A DNA stretch of 64,000 nucleotides from Fibrobacter sp. (lineage in GTDB: Bacteria; Fibrobacterota; Fibrobacteria; Fibrobacterales; Fibrobacteraceae), in contig JAKSIJ010000012.1 of NCBI GenBank assembly GCA_024398875.1, positions 16,169 through 80,168 on the forward strand, written 5' to 3'. Positions 1-8,875 of the stretch are shown here, in pieces (position 1 is the first letter of the stretch; each line of letters starts with the position of its first letter). The position numbers were made by a program, and so were the translations under genes. The notes beneath the pieces were generated by a model that made no database searches, had not been told where the DNA came from, and worked only from the letters and a program-made list of their open reading frames with translations.

Positions 1-501
1 TGTTTCTGAAATCTTCGTCTTGAGGCTTTTCTGATAAGCGCGGAACAGCTGCCAGATGTTGGCGTCTGCTAAAGTTTCTTCATCGCTCTGGCCCTTCTCA
101 ATGCGCCCGCGGGAAAAAGTTCCGAAGTTTTCGCCTTCCATCTCCTGAAGGCCGCCAGCCACCTGCTTAAAGCGTTGGTATTCCAGCATTTCCTTCATGA
201 GTTGTTCGCGGTCGGCGTTATATTCCTCAACCAGTTCCGGGTCGCGCTCTTCTGCGGGCAAAAGTTCCTGGACCTTGAGGGCCATGAGGCGGCTCGCCAT
301 ATAGAGAAAGTCTCCGGCCTTAGAAAGATCCGTAGCGCCAATCCGGTTCACATAATTCAGAAAGTCGTCAGCAATATCTGCGATGGGAATCTGGTCCAGA
401 GACATCTCTTTCTTTTGAACGAGATAGACCAACAAATCCATAGGACCGTTGAAGGAACCTATGCGGACTTCGTAATCTTCCTGTTCAAGAATCTCTGCCA
501 T
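1..501 (-). CDS. scpA: Segregation and condensation protein A (N-terminal part)
   Basis: The reverse strand from the ATG at 501 stays open to the window edge, giving 167 residues of a protein that continues outside. The translation begins MAEILEQEDYEVRIGSFNGP and continues with MDLLVYLVQKKEMSLDQIPI, the conserved opening of the ScpA kleisin family, followed by a helical stretch (DFLYMASRLMALKVQELLP). ScpA bridges the SMC dimer heads with ScpB in the bacterial condensin complex and acts on the nucleoid in chromosome segregation. Its C-terminal winged helix, which would touch the SMC head, lies outside the window. glmS lies upstream on the same strand with a gap of about 75 nt. The family call is firm from the N-terminal motif; completeness cannot be judged. 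Confidence 0.85.
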   Translation of the reverse strand, partial: MAEILEQEDYEVRIGSFNGPMDLLVYLVQKKEMSLDQIPIADIADDFLNYVNRIGATDLSKAGDFLYMASRLMALKVQELLPAEERDPELVEEYNADREQLMKEMLEYQRFKQVAGGLQEMEGENFGTFSRGRIEKGQSDEETLADANIWQLFRAYQKSLKTKISET

Positions 502-575
502 CAATACCTAATATAGATTTTCCTCGATTAGCGCAAACTTTTCGTCTAAATGTGCTTGGCGCCATTCCCTAGTTT

Positions 576-2405
576 TTATTCCACTGTCACACTCTTGGCG
601 AGGTTACGGGGCTGGTCCACGTCGTTTCCGCGGAGCACGGCGATATGGTAGGCGAGGAGCTGCAATGGCACACATGTCACAATGGGCATAAGCATAGGCA
701 TGGTCTTGGGCACGGTGATGATATGGTCCGCAATTTCATCCAGCGGGTGGCAATCGTCCGTCGTTACGGCAATCACGCGTCCACCGCGGGCCTTGATTTC
801 GCGGACGTTGCTGATAATCTTATCAAAGAGGGCGTCCTTCGGCGCAATCACCACCACCGGCATGTTTGCGTCGATGAGCGCAATCGGGCCATGCTTCATT
901 TCTGCGGCAGGGTAGCCCTCGGCGTGGATGTAGCTGATTTCCTTCAGCTTCAAAGCGCCTTCCATGGCAACGGGATAGTTGAAGTGGCGTCCCAGGTAGA
1001 GGAAGTTTCCGGCGTTGGCGTACTGCTTTGCAATTTCTGCAATGTGGTCGGAAAGTTTAAGCGTTTGTTCCACAAGTTGCGGCAAATCCAGAAGAGCCCG
1101 CGCGATGTCGGCTCCAGATTCAAAGGAAAGCCTGCGCTGACGTCCGAGGAGAAGCGCAATCATGGCAAGAACCGTCACCTGGGAGGTGAAGGCCTTGGTG
1201 CTGGCCACACCGATTTCAGGCCCTGCGTGGAGATAGACACCGCCGTCGCTAGTGCGGGCGATGGTGGAACCGACGCCGTTACAAATGGCGAGAGCTGTGG
1301 CACCTTTCTGCTGAGCTTCCTTGAGAGCTGCGAGTGTGTCGGCGGTTTCGCCGGATTGACTGATGGCGAGTACCAGCGTGCCTGGCTTGATGATGGGGTT
1401 TCTGTAGCGGAATTCAGAGGCGTATTCCACTTCAACAGGTACTCCAGCCAAATCTTCAATCATGTATTCGCCCACCATGCCGGCGTAGTAGCTGGTACCG
1501 CAGGCGGTGATGATGATGCGGTTGATATTCCGCAGTTCCTTGATGTTGGTGTCGAGGCCCGCAAGCTTGGCGTTTCCTTCGGCGGTAAGGAGGCGACCGC
1601 GCATGGTATTTTTCAGTACTTCGGGCTGTTCAAAAATCTCCTTCAGCATGAAGTGAGCAAAACCACCCTTGGCAATGGATTCCGCATCAAATTCCACATC
1701 CTGGACTTCGCGCTGAACTTCGTGACTGTTCATGTTCATGATGGAGTAGGCTCCATCTTTGACAATTACGACGTCATTATCATCCAGGTAAACCACTTTC
1801 TGAGTGTGGTTGATGATTGCAGAAACGTCACTAGCCAGGAAAAAGTCGCTGTTGTTTCCAATGCCAAGAATCAGGGGACTGCCACGGCGAGCGCCAATGA
1901 GGGTACCGGGCTCATCACTACAAACAACGCCTAAACCAAAAGTTCCTTCAATTTGAGCAAGAGCCTTGAGAACGGCGGACTTCAAATCGCCCGTATAAAA
2001 TCTGGCGATAAGGTGGGCCACCACTTCTGTATCGGTTTCAGAGGCGAATTTCACTCCGTCGGAGATGAGCTTCGCTTTCAGAGAGGCGTAGTTTTCAATG
2101 ATGCCGTTGTGGACGATGGAAATTTTGCCGTCAAAACTGGTATGAGGGTGAGCGTTGCATTCTGTGGGGGCACCGTGTGTTGCCCAACGGGTGTGGGCGA
2201 TGCCTACAGTTCCTTTGGCAGCGTCGGCCTTCAGCTTTTCCTCAAGGCAACTGATTTTCCCGGAGGCGCGGACTACATGAATTTTCCCGTTGTCGATGGT
2301 GGCAACTCCCGAACTATCGTAACCGCGGTATTCCAACTTCTTCAAACCGCCGACGAGAATGGGGAGAGCTTCATTTTGACCAATGTAACCAACAATACCA
2401 CACAT
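576..2405 (-). CDS. glmS: Glutamine--fructose-6-phosphate aminotransferase (isomerizing)
   Basis: Makes glucosamine-6-phosphate from fructose-6-phosphate and glutamine, the first step to UDP-GlcNAc for peptidoglycan and LPS; cytosolic. The start was set at the ATG at 2405 so the protein begins MCGIVGYIG. Cys2 becomes the N-terminal nucleophile of the glutaminase (GATase type 2) domain after Met removal; an in-frame start 18 codons upstream would bury it. Two SIS sugar-isomerase domains follow, with CGTSYYAGM and ISQSGETADTLAAL in the first, and the C-terminus LAKSVTVE is the family signature. Its 609 residues equal the usual length. No glmS ribozyme-like leader was recognised; the FKBP gene diverges from the same 147-nt gap. 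Confidence 0.97.
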   Translation of the reverse strand: MCGIVGYIGQNEALPILVGGLKKLEYRGYDSSGVATIDNGKIHVVRASGKISCLEEKLKADAAKGTVGIAHTRWATHGAPTECNAHPHTSFDGKISIVHNGIIENYASLKAKLISDGVKFASETDTEVVAHLIARFYTGDLKSAVLKALAQIEGTFGLGVVCSDEPGTLIGARRGSPLILGIGNNSDFFLASDVSAIINHTQKVVYLDDNDVVIVKDGAYSIMNMNSHEVQREVQDVEFDAESIAKGGFAHFMLKEIFEQPEVLKNTMRGRLLTAEGNAKLAGLDTNIKELRNINRIIITACGTSYYAGMVGEYMIEDLAGVPVEVEYASEFRYRNPIIKPGTLVLAISQSGETADTLAALKEAQQKGATALAICNGVGSTIARTSDGGVYLHAGPEIGVASTKAFTSQVTVLAMIALLLGRQRRLSFESGADIARALLDLPQLVEQTLKLSDHIAEIAKQYANAGNFLYLGRHFNYPVAMEGALKLKEISYIHAEGYPAAEMKHGPIALIDANMPVVVIAPKDALFDKIISNVREIKARGGRVIAVTTDDCHPLDEIADHIITVPKTMPMLMPIVTCVPLQLLAYHIAVLRGNDVDQPRNLAKSVTVE

Positions 2406-2494
2406 AAGGAATCCTTGAAAAGAATCAATGCCCGCCAAATAGGGACGGATTATGGGCATAATATACGAAAAACGAACAGAAAAAATTAGAAGTG

Positions 2495-2524
2495 TTGGCT
2501 AATTTGTAGGGAATTTGCTATCTT
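2495..2524 (+). promoter_or_regulatory. Candidate sigma-70-like promoter of the FKBP gene
   Basis: TTGGCT at 2495-2500 and TATCTT at 2519-2524 are separated by 18 nt, and the latter ends 28 nt before the FKBP start. It is a match by eye only; a transcript start would be needed to confirm it. Confidence 0.4.
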
Positions 2525-2552
2525 AAAACCGTTAACTAAAAAAGAGGTTCAA

Positions 2553-3341
2553 ATGAATAAAAAGATGATTGTTGCTGCAGGCGCTCTTGCCTTGATGCTC
2601 ACCGGTTGTGACCAGATGGGTCAGGGTCTCAAGACCAAGTCTTCCCTGGTGACGGAAAAGGACAAGTATAGCTACGCTCTCGGTTCTCATTTTGGCAACC
2701 AGGCTCATTTCCAGCTGGTAACTCGTGATTCCATTGATTTGGACTTGGATCTTTTCATCCAGGCATTTGTGGAACGCTATAAGGGCGATTCTTCTAAGTT
2801 CCTCATGAACGATTCTACCATTTTCCAGACGTTGACGGACCTTTCTCAGAGCCGTCAGGCGGAAAAGGCCAAGAAGGATAGCATTGCTGCTGCCGAAAAC
2901 AAGGCTGCCCAGGATGCCTTCCTCGCCACCAACAAGACTGCCGAAGGCGTGGTGACTACAGAAAGTGGCCTCCAGTACAAGGTGATTACCGAAGGTACGG
3001 GTGCAACTCCTGCCGATGGCGACATCGTGAAGGTTCACTATACGGGCACTCTCCTGAACGGCACCAAGTTCGACAGTTCCGTGGACCGCGGCGAACCGCT
3101 GGAATTCCCCATCGGTGCAGTGATTCCGGGTTGGACGGAAATGCTCAAGCTCATGAAGGTGGGCGGCAAGGTCACTGCTTGGATTCCTAGCGATTTGGGT
3201 TATGGCCCTCGCGGTCGTGGTCCGCAGATTCCGGGCAACAGCCTCTTGGTTTTCGAAATGGAACTGTTGGATACCCATGCCGCAGAAGCCCCGAAGCCTG
3301 CTGAAGCTCCGGCTGCCGCACCTAAGGCTGCTGCCAAGTAA
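2553..3341 (+). CDS. FKBP-type peptidyl-prolyl cis-trans isomerase lipoprotein
   Basis: Catalyses proline cis-trans isomerisation, probably to help envelope proteins fold. The N-terminus MNKKMIVAAGALALMLTGCD is a lipoprotein signal with the lipobox cysteine at residue 19, so it is membrane-anchored in the periplasm. A helical N-terminal part (about 30-125) is followed by the FKBP domain (about 130-235), recognisable by VKVHYTGTLLNGTKFDSS, GAVIPGWTEML and GYGPRG. The tail is Ala/Pro/Lys-rich. An AGAGG Shine-Dalgarno lies 6-10 nt before the ATG. It is similar in layout to Mip/FkpA proteins. A strong terminator follows, so it is probably monocistronic. Confidence 0.92.
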   Translation: MNKKMIVAAGALALMLTGCDQMGQGLKTKSSLVTEKDKYSYALGSHFGNQAHFQLVTRDSIDLDLDLFIQAFVERYKGDSSKFLMNDSTIFQTLTDLSQSRQAEKAKKDSIAAAENKAAQDAFLATNKTAEGVVTTESGLQYKVITEGTGATPADGDIVKVHYTGTLLNGTKFDSSVDRGEPLEFPIGAVIPGWTEMLKLMKVGGKVTAWIPSDLGYGPRGRGPQIPGNSLLVFEMELLDTHAAEAPKPAEAPAAAPKAAAK

Positions 3342-3363
3342 TGGTTTAAAAACCTGTTTATTG

Positions 3364-3391
3364 ACGCCTCGTGAATAACGAGGCGTTTTTT
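3364..3391 (+). terminator. Rho-independent terminator after the FKBP gene
   Basis: A 9-bp perfect stem ACGCCTCGT / ACGAGGCGT (3364-3372 with 3378-3386), a 5-nt loop and a T run make a clear intrinsic terminator. Confidence 0.9.
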
Positions 3392-3411
3392 ATTTTTATA
3401 ATTGCAATGAG

Positions 3412-4728
3412 ATGCATAAATTTTTGATTTTGATTGGCTTGGTGGCTCTTTTCTTTACGGGTTGTGGTGAAGAAAAGCAGATTGAATCTTTAAAGAATGA
3501 AGCAAAAACATTGCAAGCACAGTTTGATTCCCTCAATGTTGAACTTGCAAAAAAGCAGGCCCTTGTTTTGAATGGCCGTGTCATCAGCGATACGGTTCGT
3601 GCTGGGGAAGGCCCTTTCCATGTATTTTCCCGCTTGAAAGCTCAAGTTAAAAATGGGGAAGAGGATTTAGGAAAAATCTACCTCGCCATGCAGGATAGTG
3701 TGGAATTTCATTTGCGCGTGGGTGAGGCGTTCTATGCGCGCCTGGATTCCGATGACCGCGTGCAGATGTTCCGCTATGCGCCGAATCCCATCACTATCCA
3801 TTTGGTAAGCCGTTCAGATACGGGCTATGTCTATACCCTCGTCGAAAAACCCGTGGTGAAAAAGCTTTCCATTTATGAAGGTACGTTGGAGGAAGGAAGC
3901 ACTCTGAATGGCATCCTGTTCAAGGTAGGCATTCCTCGCCGGATGATTGGCATTGTAAGTGGAGTTTTGCAATGCAAGGTGGCTTTCCCGTTGGCTCGCC
4001 CTGGTGATAAGTTCCGGATACTTTTGGAGGATTCCTACTACAAGGATGCTTGGGTCAGCGGCAAGGTGGTGTATGCTGAATTTGATGGTCGTATTGTGGG
4101 CCATCATGAAGCGTTCCGCTACGAGGATGAAGACCCCAAGAGTTCTTACAACGCACACTATACTGAAGATGGCGATGCCTTGGTGTTTGATGGTCTTCGC
4201 TACCCTCTGGAACATTTGCGCATTACCAGTTCTTTCGGTTCAAGAGTCCATCCTATTACGGGTAAACGCACCAATCATAATGGTGTGGATTATGGCGCTC
4301 CCACGGGAACGATTGTTCATGCGGTTGCAGAAGGTCAGGTGACGGTTTCCGGTTTTGACAACCTGAGTGGGAATAAAATCGCTATCAAGCATCGTGATAA
4401 TACCGTGAGCTGGTACATGCATCTCTCTGCTCGCGGCGTGGCTGTAGGTTCGAAGGTTATGGCGGGTCAGGCTATTGGACGTGTGGGCTCCACAGGCCGC
4501 AGCACAGGTCCTCACTTGCATTATGGCTTCAAGAATGCGCAAGGCGCCTGGATTAACCCCTTAAGCAAGACCATGATTGCGACGCCTAAACTTGAGGGCA
4601 AGCGTCTAGCTCGCCTCAAGAATCAAGTTGTAGAAGCCCGTAAGCAGATTGAACGTACTCTTGCTGCGCCTGCAGTAAAAGCGAATGACTCCACGGACGT
4701 GATGGTCCGCCAGTTGGTTTTGGAATAG
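3412..4728 (+). CDS. M23 family metallopeptidase (peptidoglycan endopeptidase) lipoprotein
   Basis: A MepM/NlpD-type zinc peptidase predicted to cut peptidoglycan cross-bridges during growth. The signal peptide ends in a lipobox (FFTGC, Cys18), followed by a short coiled stretch (QIESLKNEAKTLQAQFDSLN). An OapA/LysM-like middle region precedes the C-terminal M23 domain (about 265-390). Zinc-binding motifs are visible: the His and Asp of NHNGVDYGAPTG and the HLHYG motif near the end of the domain, both of which look intact. The gene ends 2 nt before the convergent S41 gene, with no obvious terminator between them. Confidence 0.9.
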   Translation: MHKFLILIGLVALFFTGCGEEKQIESLKNEAKTLQAQFDSLNVELAKKQALVLNGRVISDTVRAGEGPFHVFSRLKAQVKNGEEDLGKIYLAMQDSVEFHLRVGEAFYARLDSDDRVQMFRYAPNPITIHLVSRSDTGYVYTLVEKPVVKKLSIYEGTLEEGSTLNGILFKVGIPRRMIGIVSGVLQCKVAFPLARPGDKFRILLEDSYYKDAWVSGKVVYAEFDGRIVGHHEAFRYEDEDPKSSYNAHYTEDGDALVFDGLRYPLEHLRITSSFGSRVHPITGKRTNHNGVDYGAPTGTIVHAVAEGQVTVSGFDNLSGNKIAIKHRDNTVSWYMHLSARGVAVGSKVMAGQAIGRVGSTGRSTGPHLHYGFKNAQGAWINPLSKTMIATPKLEGKRLARLKNQVVEARKQIERTLAAPAVKANDSTDVMVRQLVLE

Positions 4729-4730
4729 AT

Positions 4731-6122
4731 TTATTTTAGACGGAACCGGTAGGCTCCACTTTGAATGTCCGCCTTTTGTGGGGCGGCATTTTTTGTGGTT
4801 GCGCCGGATTTCATTAGAGCGTTGGCAAAGTGCCCTGTGTTCTTTGTTCCGTATCCGGCGGTTCTCTTGAAGGTCGCTTCCTTCGCAAGTTCCACGGCTT
4901 TGGAAAGGGCCTTGTCGGAATCAGCGATTTCAAAATCAGGGACAAATCCCACCCTATGATAACTCTTGAAATCTCTGTCATAGATGTGTATGCTTGTTTC
5001 TCTGGCGATGCCACCGGCGGGTGTGTTAAAGTATACCTGACCGATGCCTTTCCCGTAAGAAATTTCTCCTACAATAGGAGATTGAATGTTGCTTGCTACA
5101 GCTGCCATCATGGTTTCCGAACAGCTTGCCGTATTTTCATCGGCGAGAAATACTACATACATGCCTTTGGCAATGCCGTCTGTAGCGGCATATACTCTTG
5201 TGGTGTCAATCACCTGATACTCAAAATTTTCATCACCATGTGCTTCAACCTCAATGATGAGGGTGTCTTTGTTGCTTAAAAATTCTGAGGCCATGTTCAG
5301 GCATTGGTCAATGGAGCCACCTCCGTTCCCGCGCAAATCAATGATTACGGATTTTTCATCCTTAATCTTTCCTAGGATAGTCATCCATTCTCCGTAAGAT
5401 CCGCTATCATTGACGGTAATATCCCTGAATTCCGCAATGCGGATAACTGGGATGCTATCTTCGTAATCCAGAAATAGACTGGGCATTAAAAATTCGCTTA
5501 CGGTGACGCGGATGGTGTCGACTTCATTTCGCTTTACCAGCATTTCCAAAACATCACCTTCGTTTCCGGCAATGAGTTTTACAAAGCCTTCGTAAGTTTT
5601 AGGAATGGAACCATCGATAGACAGAATGGTATCGCCAACCAACAACCCAGCTTTTTCGCTGGGGCTCTTGGGGTAGACCTGGCTTACAACCAGCGTATCG
5701 CCATAGGCTTTTGCCTCTGCTCCGATTCCCACATATGCATCAGCTTCGGTGAGCCAACTGTAGATGGCGTACATATAATAGGGACTCCAATAAGAGGTGT
5801 AGTCGTCCTTCATCTGGTCGAACATATAAGATACATCAGGGAACTCGTACCTGTCAGAAGAGTAACCGTTTTTATTGCCCTGGTTCTTGTATGCTCCAAT
5901 AGAGTCCAGTTCTTCGTTTGCATAAATGTAATACAGAGCCAGAGCGGAGTAATTATACGTGAGTTCAGAATCTGCTAGCGTCTCGCTTTCTGTGGGGTCT
6001 CCATTTGCATGGGCGGCGCCGCCAGGCATGATGATTTTGTCATCTGCGCCATCAACAGAACAGGCGATGAATAATGCGAATGTAGCGAGAAATCCTAGTA
6101 GGGAAAGTTTGCGAAGGCTCAT
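4731..6122 (-). CDS. S41 family (C-terminal processing type) protease lipoprotein
   Basis: A secreted serine protease of the CtpA/tail-specific family, 463 aa. Lipoprotein signal with lipobox FIACS (Cys21). A PDZ-like segment around residues 130-210 (SPSEKAGLLVGDTILSIDG) precedes the S41 catalytic core. VIDLRGNGGGSIDQCLNMA, the serine in TASCSETMMAA and the lysine in SYGKGIGQ form the Ser-Lys catalytic site. GAGG sits just before the ATG. The next gene upstream is a second S41 protease with the same order of motifs, so the pair probably arose by tandem duplication; substrates are unknown. Confidence 0.88.
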   Translation of the reverse strand: MSLRKLSLLGFLATFALFIACSVDGADDKIIMPGGAAHANGDPTESETLADSELTYNYSALALYYIYANEELDSIGAYKNQGNKNGYSSDRYEFPDVSYMFDQMKDDYTSYWSPYYMYAIYSWLTEADAYVGIGAEAKAYGDTLVVSQVYPKSPSEKAGLLVGDTILSIDGSIPKTYEGFVKLIAGNEGDVLEMLVKRNEVDTIRVTVSEFLMPSLFLDYEDSIPVIRIAEFRDITVNDSGSYGEWMTILGKIKDEKSVIIDLRGNGGGSIDQCLNMASEFLSNKDTLIIEVEAHGDENFEYQVIDTTRVYAATDGIAKGMYVVFLADENTASCSETMMAAVASNIQSPIVGEISYGKGIGQVYFNTPAGGIARETSIHIYDRDFKSYHRVGFVPDFEIADSDKALSKAVELAKEATFKRTAGYGTKNTGHFANALMKSGATTKNAAPQKADIQSGAYRFRLK

Positions 6123-6157
6123 TGTTTCCTCAAAAAAACGATTCTAAAATAATAAGA

Positions 6158-7462
6158 TTAGTGAAGTTGGTTGTCCAGGGCGCCACCTAGTGATTTTGTT
6201 TTTCTTGAAAAGATTGCACCTCTTGATTCTATGTCACCATAGGGGGATGGTGCTGTTCTCTTTGCCAGGGAAGTTGAACCTCCCAAATAATCCAAAGCGC
6301 ATTGTCTTGAAGGAAATTCAGAACAGGGGTAGTCGGGGAGGATTCCTTTTTTGTGGTAGGAATTCCCGAGAGGTGTTAAAATTTCCAGATTGGTAATGAT
6401 AGCAAGACCGTTTTCTATCGTTTTCCATGATGACTGTCCTATGCCTTTGCCGTAGGTGGTGTCACCGATGATAGGGGTATGTCGGAGTTCCTTCATGGCC
6501 GCAATAAAGATTTCCGCACAGGAGGCGCTGGCGAAGTTGTCCAAAATGACGAAGTCCCCTTGTTCTCCAGGGTCGCCAGATTGAGCTTCCATAGAGATTG
6601 TTTGCTGCGAACGTTCTCCATCGGGGTCAAACATGTAGTAGTATCTTGTGGAGAGGGTGCCTTTAGAAATGAACATGTCGGCAGCGCCCACGCATTGGCT
6701 GATATGCCCACCGGGATTGTTTCGTAAATCGAGAACGCGAGTCCCCTTCTCATTCTTGGTGGAATCCAAATACGAGCGCAATTCACCTAGGGTTCCATTT
6801 GTTTCATCTGCAGTGTTGAGTTTGAATTCCGTGATGGTGATGAAGGTGATGCCTTGAATGGTGTCCAGGAAAATAGTCGGGGCATATACATCCTCCTTCG
6901 TCATGGAATAGATTTTTGTTTTTCCATCATACGAAATTTCTAGAGATATTTCGGTGTTATAGGTGAGAACGGAATCATAGCGTGCCATAGCGTCATTCCC
7001 AAAGAGCTTTACTCCATTAACGCTGAGAATCCGTCCGTACCGTGGAACTCCTGCTTTTGCGGCCGGGCCATTGGGATAGACTCGGGTTATAAGTATTGGG
7101 GATACATCATCTGCTCCCTCAACGAAGTAGTTCATGTATTCCAAACCCACATCACCAGGTACAATGCTTGTGTTGATGGAAATTTCCACATCTTCGCTTT
7201 TAGATGGAGGAGTGTATCTTGTGTACGGGTCTGACAGGGCATCGTATAACACCTGTACGGAGTCCCCTTCTTCCGGAAGGTTCCCTAGTTCATCTTCGTA
7301 AAGATATGTCCGCTGCAAAAGCCAGTAGTTGAACTGGTATTCTGTAGGAGTATCCGTGCTTTTAACGGGCGAAAAGAAATCGCTACAACCGACGAGCAAA
7401 AACAGAAAGAGACAACCAAATCCGAAGAGGCTTAATCGGAAATTTTCTTGTTTACGTGTCAT
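6158..7462 (-). CDS. S41 family protease lipoprotein (paralogue of the adjacent gene)
   Basis: 434 aa, same architecture as its downstream neighbour: lipobox LLVGCS, PDZ-like part (GPAAKAGVPRYGRILSVNG), RNNPGGHISQCVGAADMF, serine in SASCAEIFIAAM and lysine in TYGKGIGQS. The motifs are conserved but the flanking sequence is strongly diverged, so the duplication is old and both copies look active. The 35-nt gap between the two genes supports one transcript. The C-terminal tail (about 50 residues, basic and Ser-rich) has no recognised domain. Probably acts on envelope proteins, but this is inferred from the family only. Confidence 0.86.
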   Translation of the reverse strand: MTRKQENFRLSLFGFGCLFLFLLVGCSDFFSPVKSTDTPTEYQFNYWLLQRTYLYEDELGNLPEEGDSVQVLYDALSDPYTRYTPPSKSEDVEISINTSIVPGDVGLEYMNYFVEGADDVSPILITRVYPNGPAAKAGVPRYGRILSVNGVKLFGNDAMARYDSVLTYNTEISLEISYDGKTKIYSMTKEDVYAPTIFLDTIQGITFITITEFKLNTADETNGTLGELRSYLDSTKNEKGTRVLDLRNNPGGHISQCVGAADMFISKGTLSTRYYYMFDPDGERSQQTISMEAQSGDPGEQGDFVILDNFASASCAEIFIAAMKELRHTPIIGDTTYGKGIGQSSWKTIENGLAIITNLEILTPLGNSYHKKGILPDYPCSEFPSRQCALDYLGGSTSLAKRTAPSPYGDIESRGAIFSRKTKSLGGALDNQLH

Positions 7463-7465
7463 TCT

Positions 7466-7509
7466 GCATTCATAATTATGAATTTTGAATTATTAATTAT
7501 GAATTGATT
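7466..7509. repeat. AT-rich AATTATGAATT-type intergenic repeat
   Basis: The gap is made of overlapping copies of a motif like AATTATGAATT and TTTTGAATTATTAATTATG. Similar stretches occur at 21113-21200 and 35690-35740, always between genes. Confidence 0.6.
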
Positions 7510-8262
7510 TTACTGGTCGATTTTCAGGTTCTTCTTGCTCAGGAGCCCGCGGGGGATACCTTCGTCCAGAGGATTCTCTACCACAGAAATGGTGGCGAGG
7601 TTTTCGCAGTCGACAAGGCTTTCGGGAAGGGTAGAAAGGTTGTTTGCGTCCAGCACCAGTTCACGCAACTTTTTCAGTTGGCTGAATTCGCTCGGAATGT
7701 CCGTAAGGCTGTTGCCGGAAATCATGAGAATTTCCAGATTTTCCAACTGGCCGATGCTTGCAGGAATGCTTCCCAAATCGTTATTGTCCAGATAGAGTTT
7801 CACCAGGCTCTTCATCTTTCCGATGGCGGTGGGAATTTCTGCCAGCATGTTGTCGTGGAGGGAGAGTTTGTTCACCTTCTCCCACTTGCCGATTTCGTTC
7901 GGGAGGTCCAGCAGCTGGTTCTTTGCGATATTCACAGTCTGGAGGTTTTTCAGCTTCCCGACGGTGGCCGGGAGTTCGGAAAGGCTGTTATAGCCCAGGT
8001 AGAGATTTTCCAACTTTGTCAGGTTTCCGATGGCGTCCGGCAGTTCCATCAGGTCATTCTCGCTGGCGGACAAATGCTTCAGGTTCTTCAGCTGGCCGAT
8101 TTCCTCGGGCAGTTCCACCAACTTGTTCCTATCTAGATTCAGTTCTTCGAGTGCAGTCAGCTGGAACAGCTCCTGGGGCAAAATGCGAAGTCCCTGCCCG
8201 GAAAGGTCCAGGGAGGTTGATTTCTCGGATTTGGCTTTTTCGATGATTTCCAGCAAGTTCAT
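7510..8262 (-). CDS. Leucine-rich repeat protein
   Basis: A 250-aa cytosolic-looking protein made almost entirely of about ten 23-residue leucine-rich repeats of the form LPxxIGxLxxLxxLxLxxNxL, for example LVELPEEIGQLKNLKHL and LAEIPTAIGKMKSLVKL. There is no signal peptide. The start at 8262 (MNLLEIIEK) was chosen because GGAG lies 6 nt upstream; an in-frame ATG nine codons earlier lacks a ribosome site. LRR proteins of this kind are protein-binding scaffolds; no partner can be named from the context. The repeats are well conserved among themselves, which suggests an intact horseshoe fold. Confidence 0.85.
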   Translation of the reverse strand: MNLLEIIEKAKSEKSTSLDLSGQGLRILPQELFQLTALEELNLDRNKLVELPEEIGQLKNLKHLSASENDLMELPDAIGNLTKLENLYLGYNSLSELPATVGKLKNLQTVNIAKNQLLDLPNEIGKWEKVNKLSLHDNMLAEIPTAIGKMKSLVKLYLDNNDLGSIPASIGQLENLEILMISGNSLTDIPSEFSQLKKLRELVLDANNLSTLPESLVDCENLATISVVENPLDEGIPRGLLSKKNLKIDQ

Positions 8263-8319
8263 AGGGCGCTCCTTGTCTGTTTTAATCATAGCATTTTTAG
8301 AAGAGAATGGGGTAGGGGA

Positions 8320-8673
8320 TTGGGAAAAATGGCAAAATTTAAAGGTCAGGTATTGTTTAACATCCGTGGCGATTACTTTGTAAATGGGTGTTTACAAAGA
8401 TGCTTGCTGTGGAGCCAACTGTCAATGTATCTAGCAGTTGCATCCGCATCGAACACGCAATTACCACCCAAAGTTAATAATCTCAGTTGGAGTGTGAACA
8501 GAAGTGCCCTTCTGGTTGTCCCAACGAATTCTGCAACCGTTACGGAATACAACAACTATAAGGCTTCTGCTGCTAAGGTCACTGGTGTTTCCGCTTCTTC
8601 TGACTTTCTCCTGACAGCTATCGGCTCCATTGGTAACTGCTCTGGTTATTTCATTGCTATCTCAACTAGGTAA
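8320..8673 (+). pseudogene. Unrecognised frame in the long gap, probably decayed
   Basis: The 586-nt gap before the family 8 glucanase holds an open frame of 117 codons, but nothing in it is recognised and it has no ribosome site. Part of it (LFNIRGDYFVN) is echoed at the end of a 57-codon frame downstream of the glucanase (LFDICGRVFVN), within a repeated DNA segment. The downstream copy carries stops soon after. This looks like remains of a duplicated small gene or non-coding sequence, not a working gene. Confidence 0.25.
8352..8483 (+). repeat. Imperfect direct repeat, copy 1 (left of the family 8 glucanase gene)
   Basis: About 130 nt that align by eye with 10473-10599, with shared blocks CTTGCTGTGG, GCCAACT, TCAATGTATCT and ACGCAAT, and one 6-7 nt gap. 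Near its middle is a small inverted pair TTTGTAAA / TTTACAAA (8377-8398). Confidence 0.7.
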
Positions 8674-8875
8674 AATACAGATTTTGGGTAGTAAACTTGC
8701 AGTCTTGGATGAATTGCCAAATCCAGATTCTTATATTAGGTTTACACTCTGAAAGAACATAACTTTTTTTATGTACTGGTTATCACATAATTTACTACAA
8801 GACTTTTTTGGTTACGTTGGGAAATAAAGTGGTTAATCTAAAGCATATTTAGACAAAATTGTATAGAGAAGTTTT

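Noticed and set aside
2406..2552. glmS ribozyme or riboswitch upstream of glmS
   Set aside because: The gap is too short and AT-rich, and no ribozyme core sequence was seen.
8377..8483. Integron attC-like site
   Set aside because: The GCCAACT and AGTTGC pair is suggestive but the R' and R'' boxes do not fit and no integrase is present.
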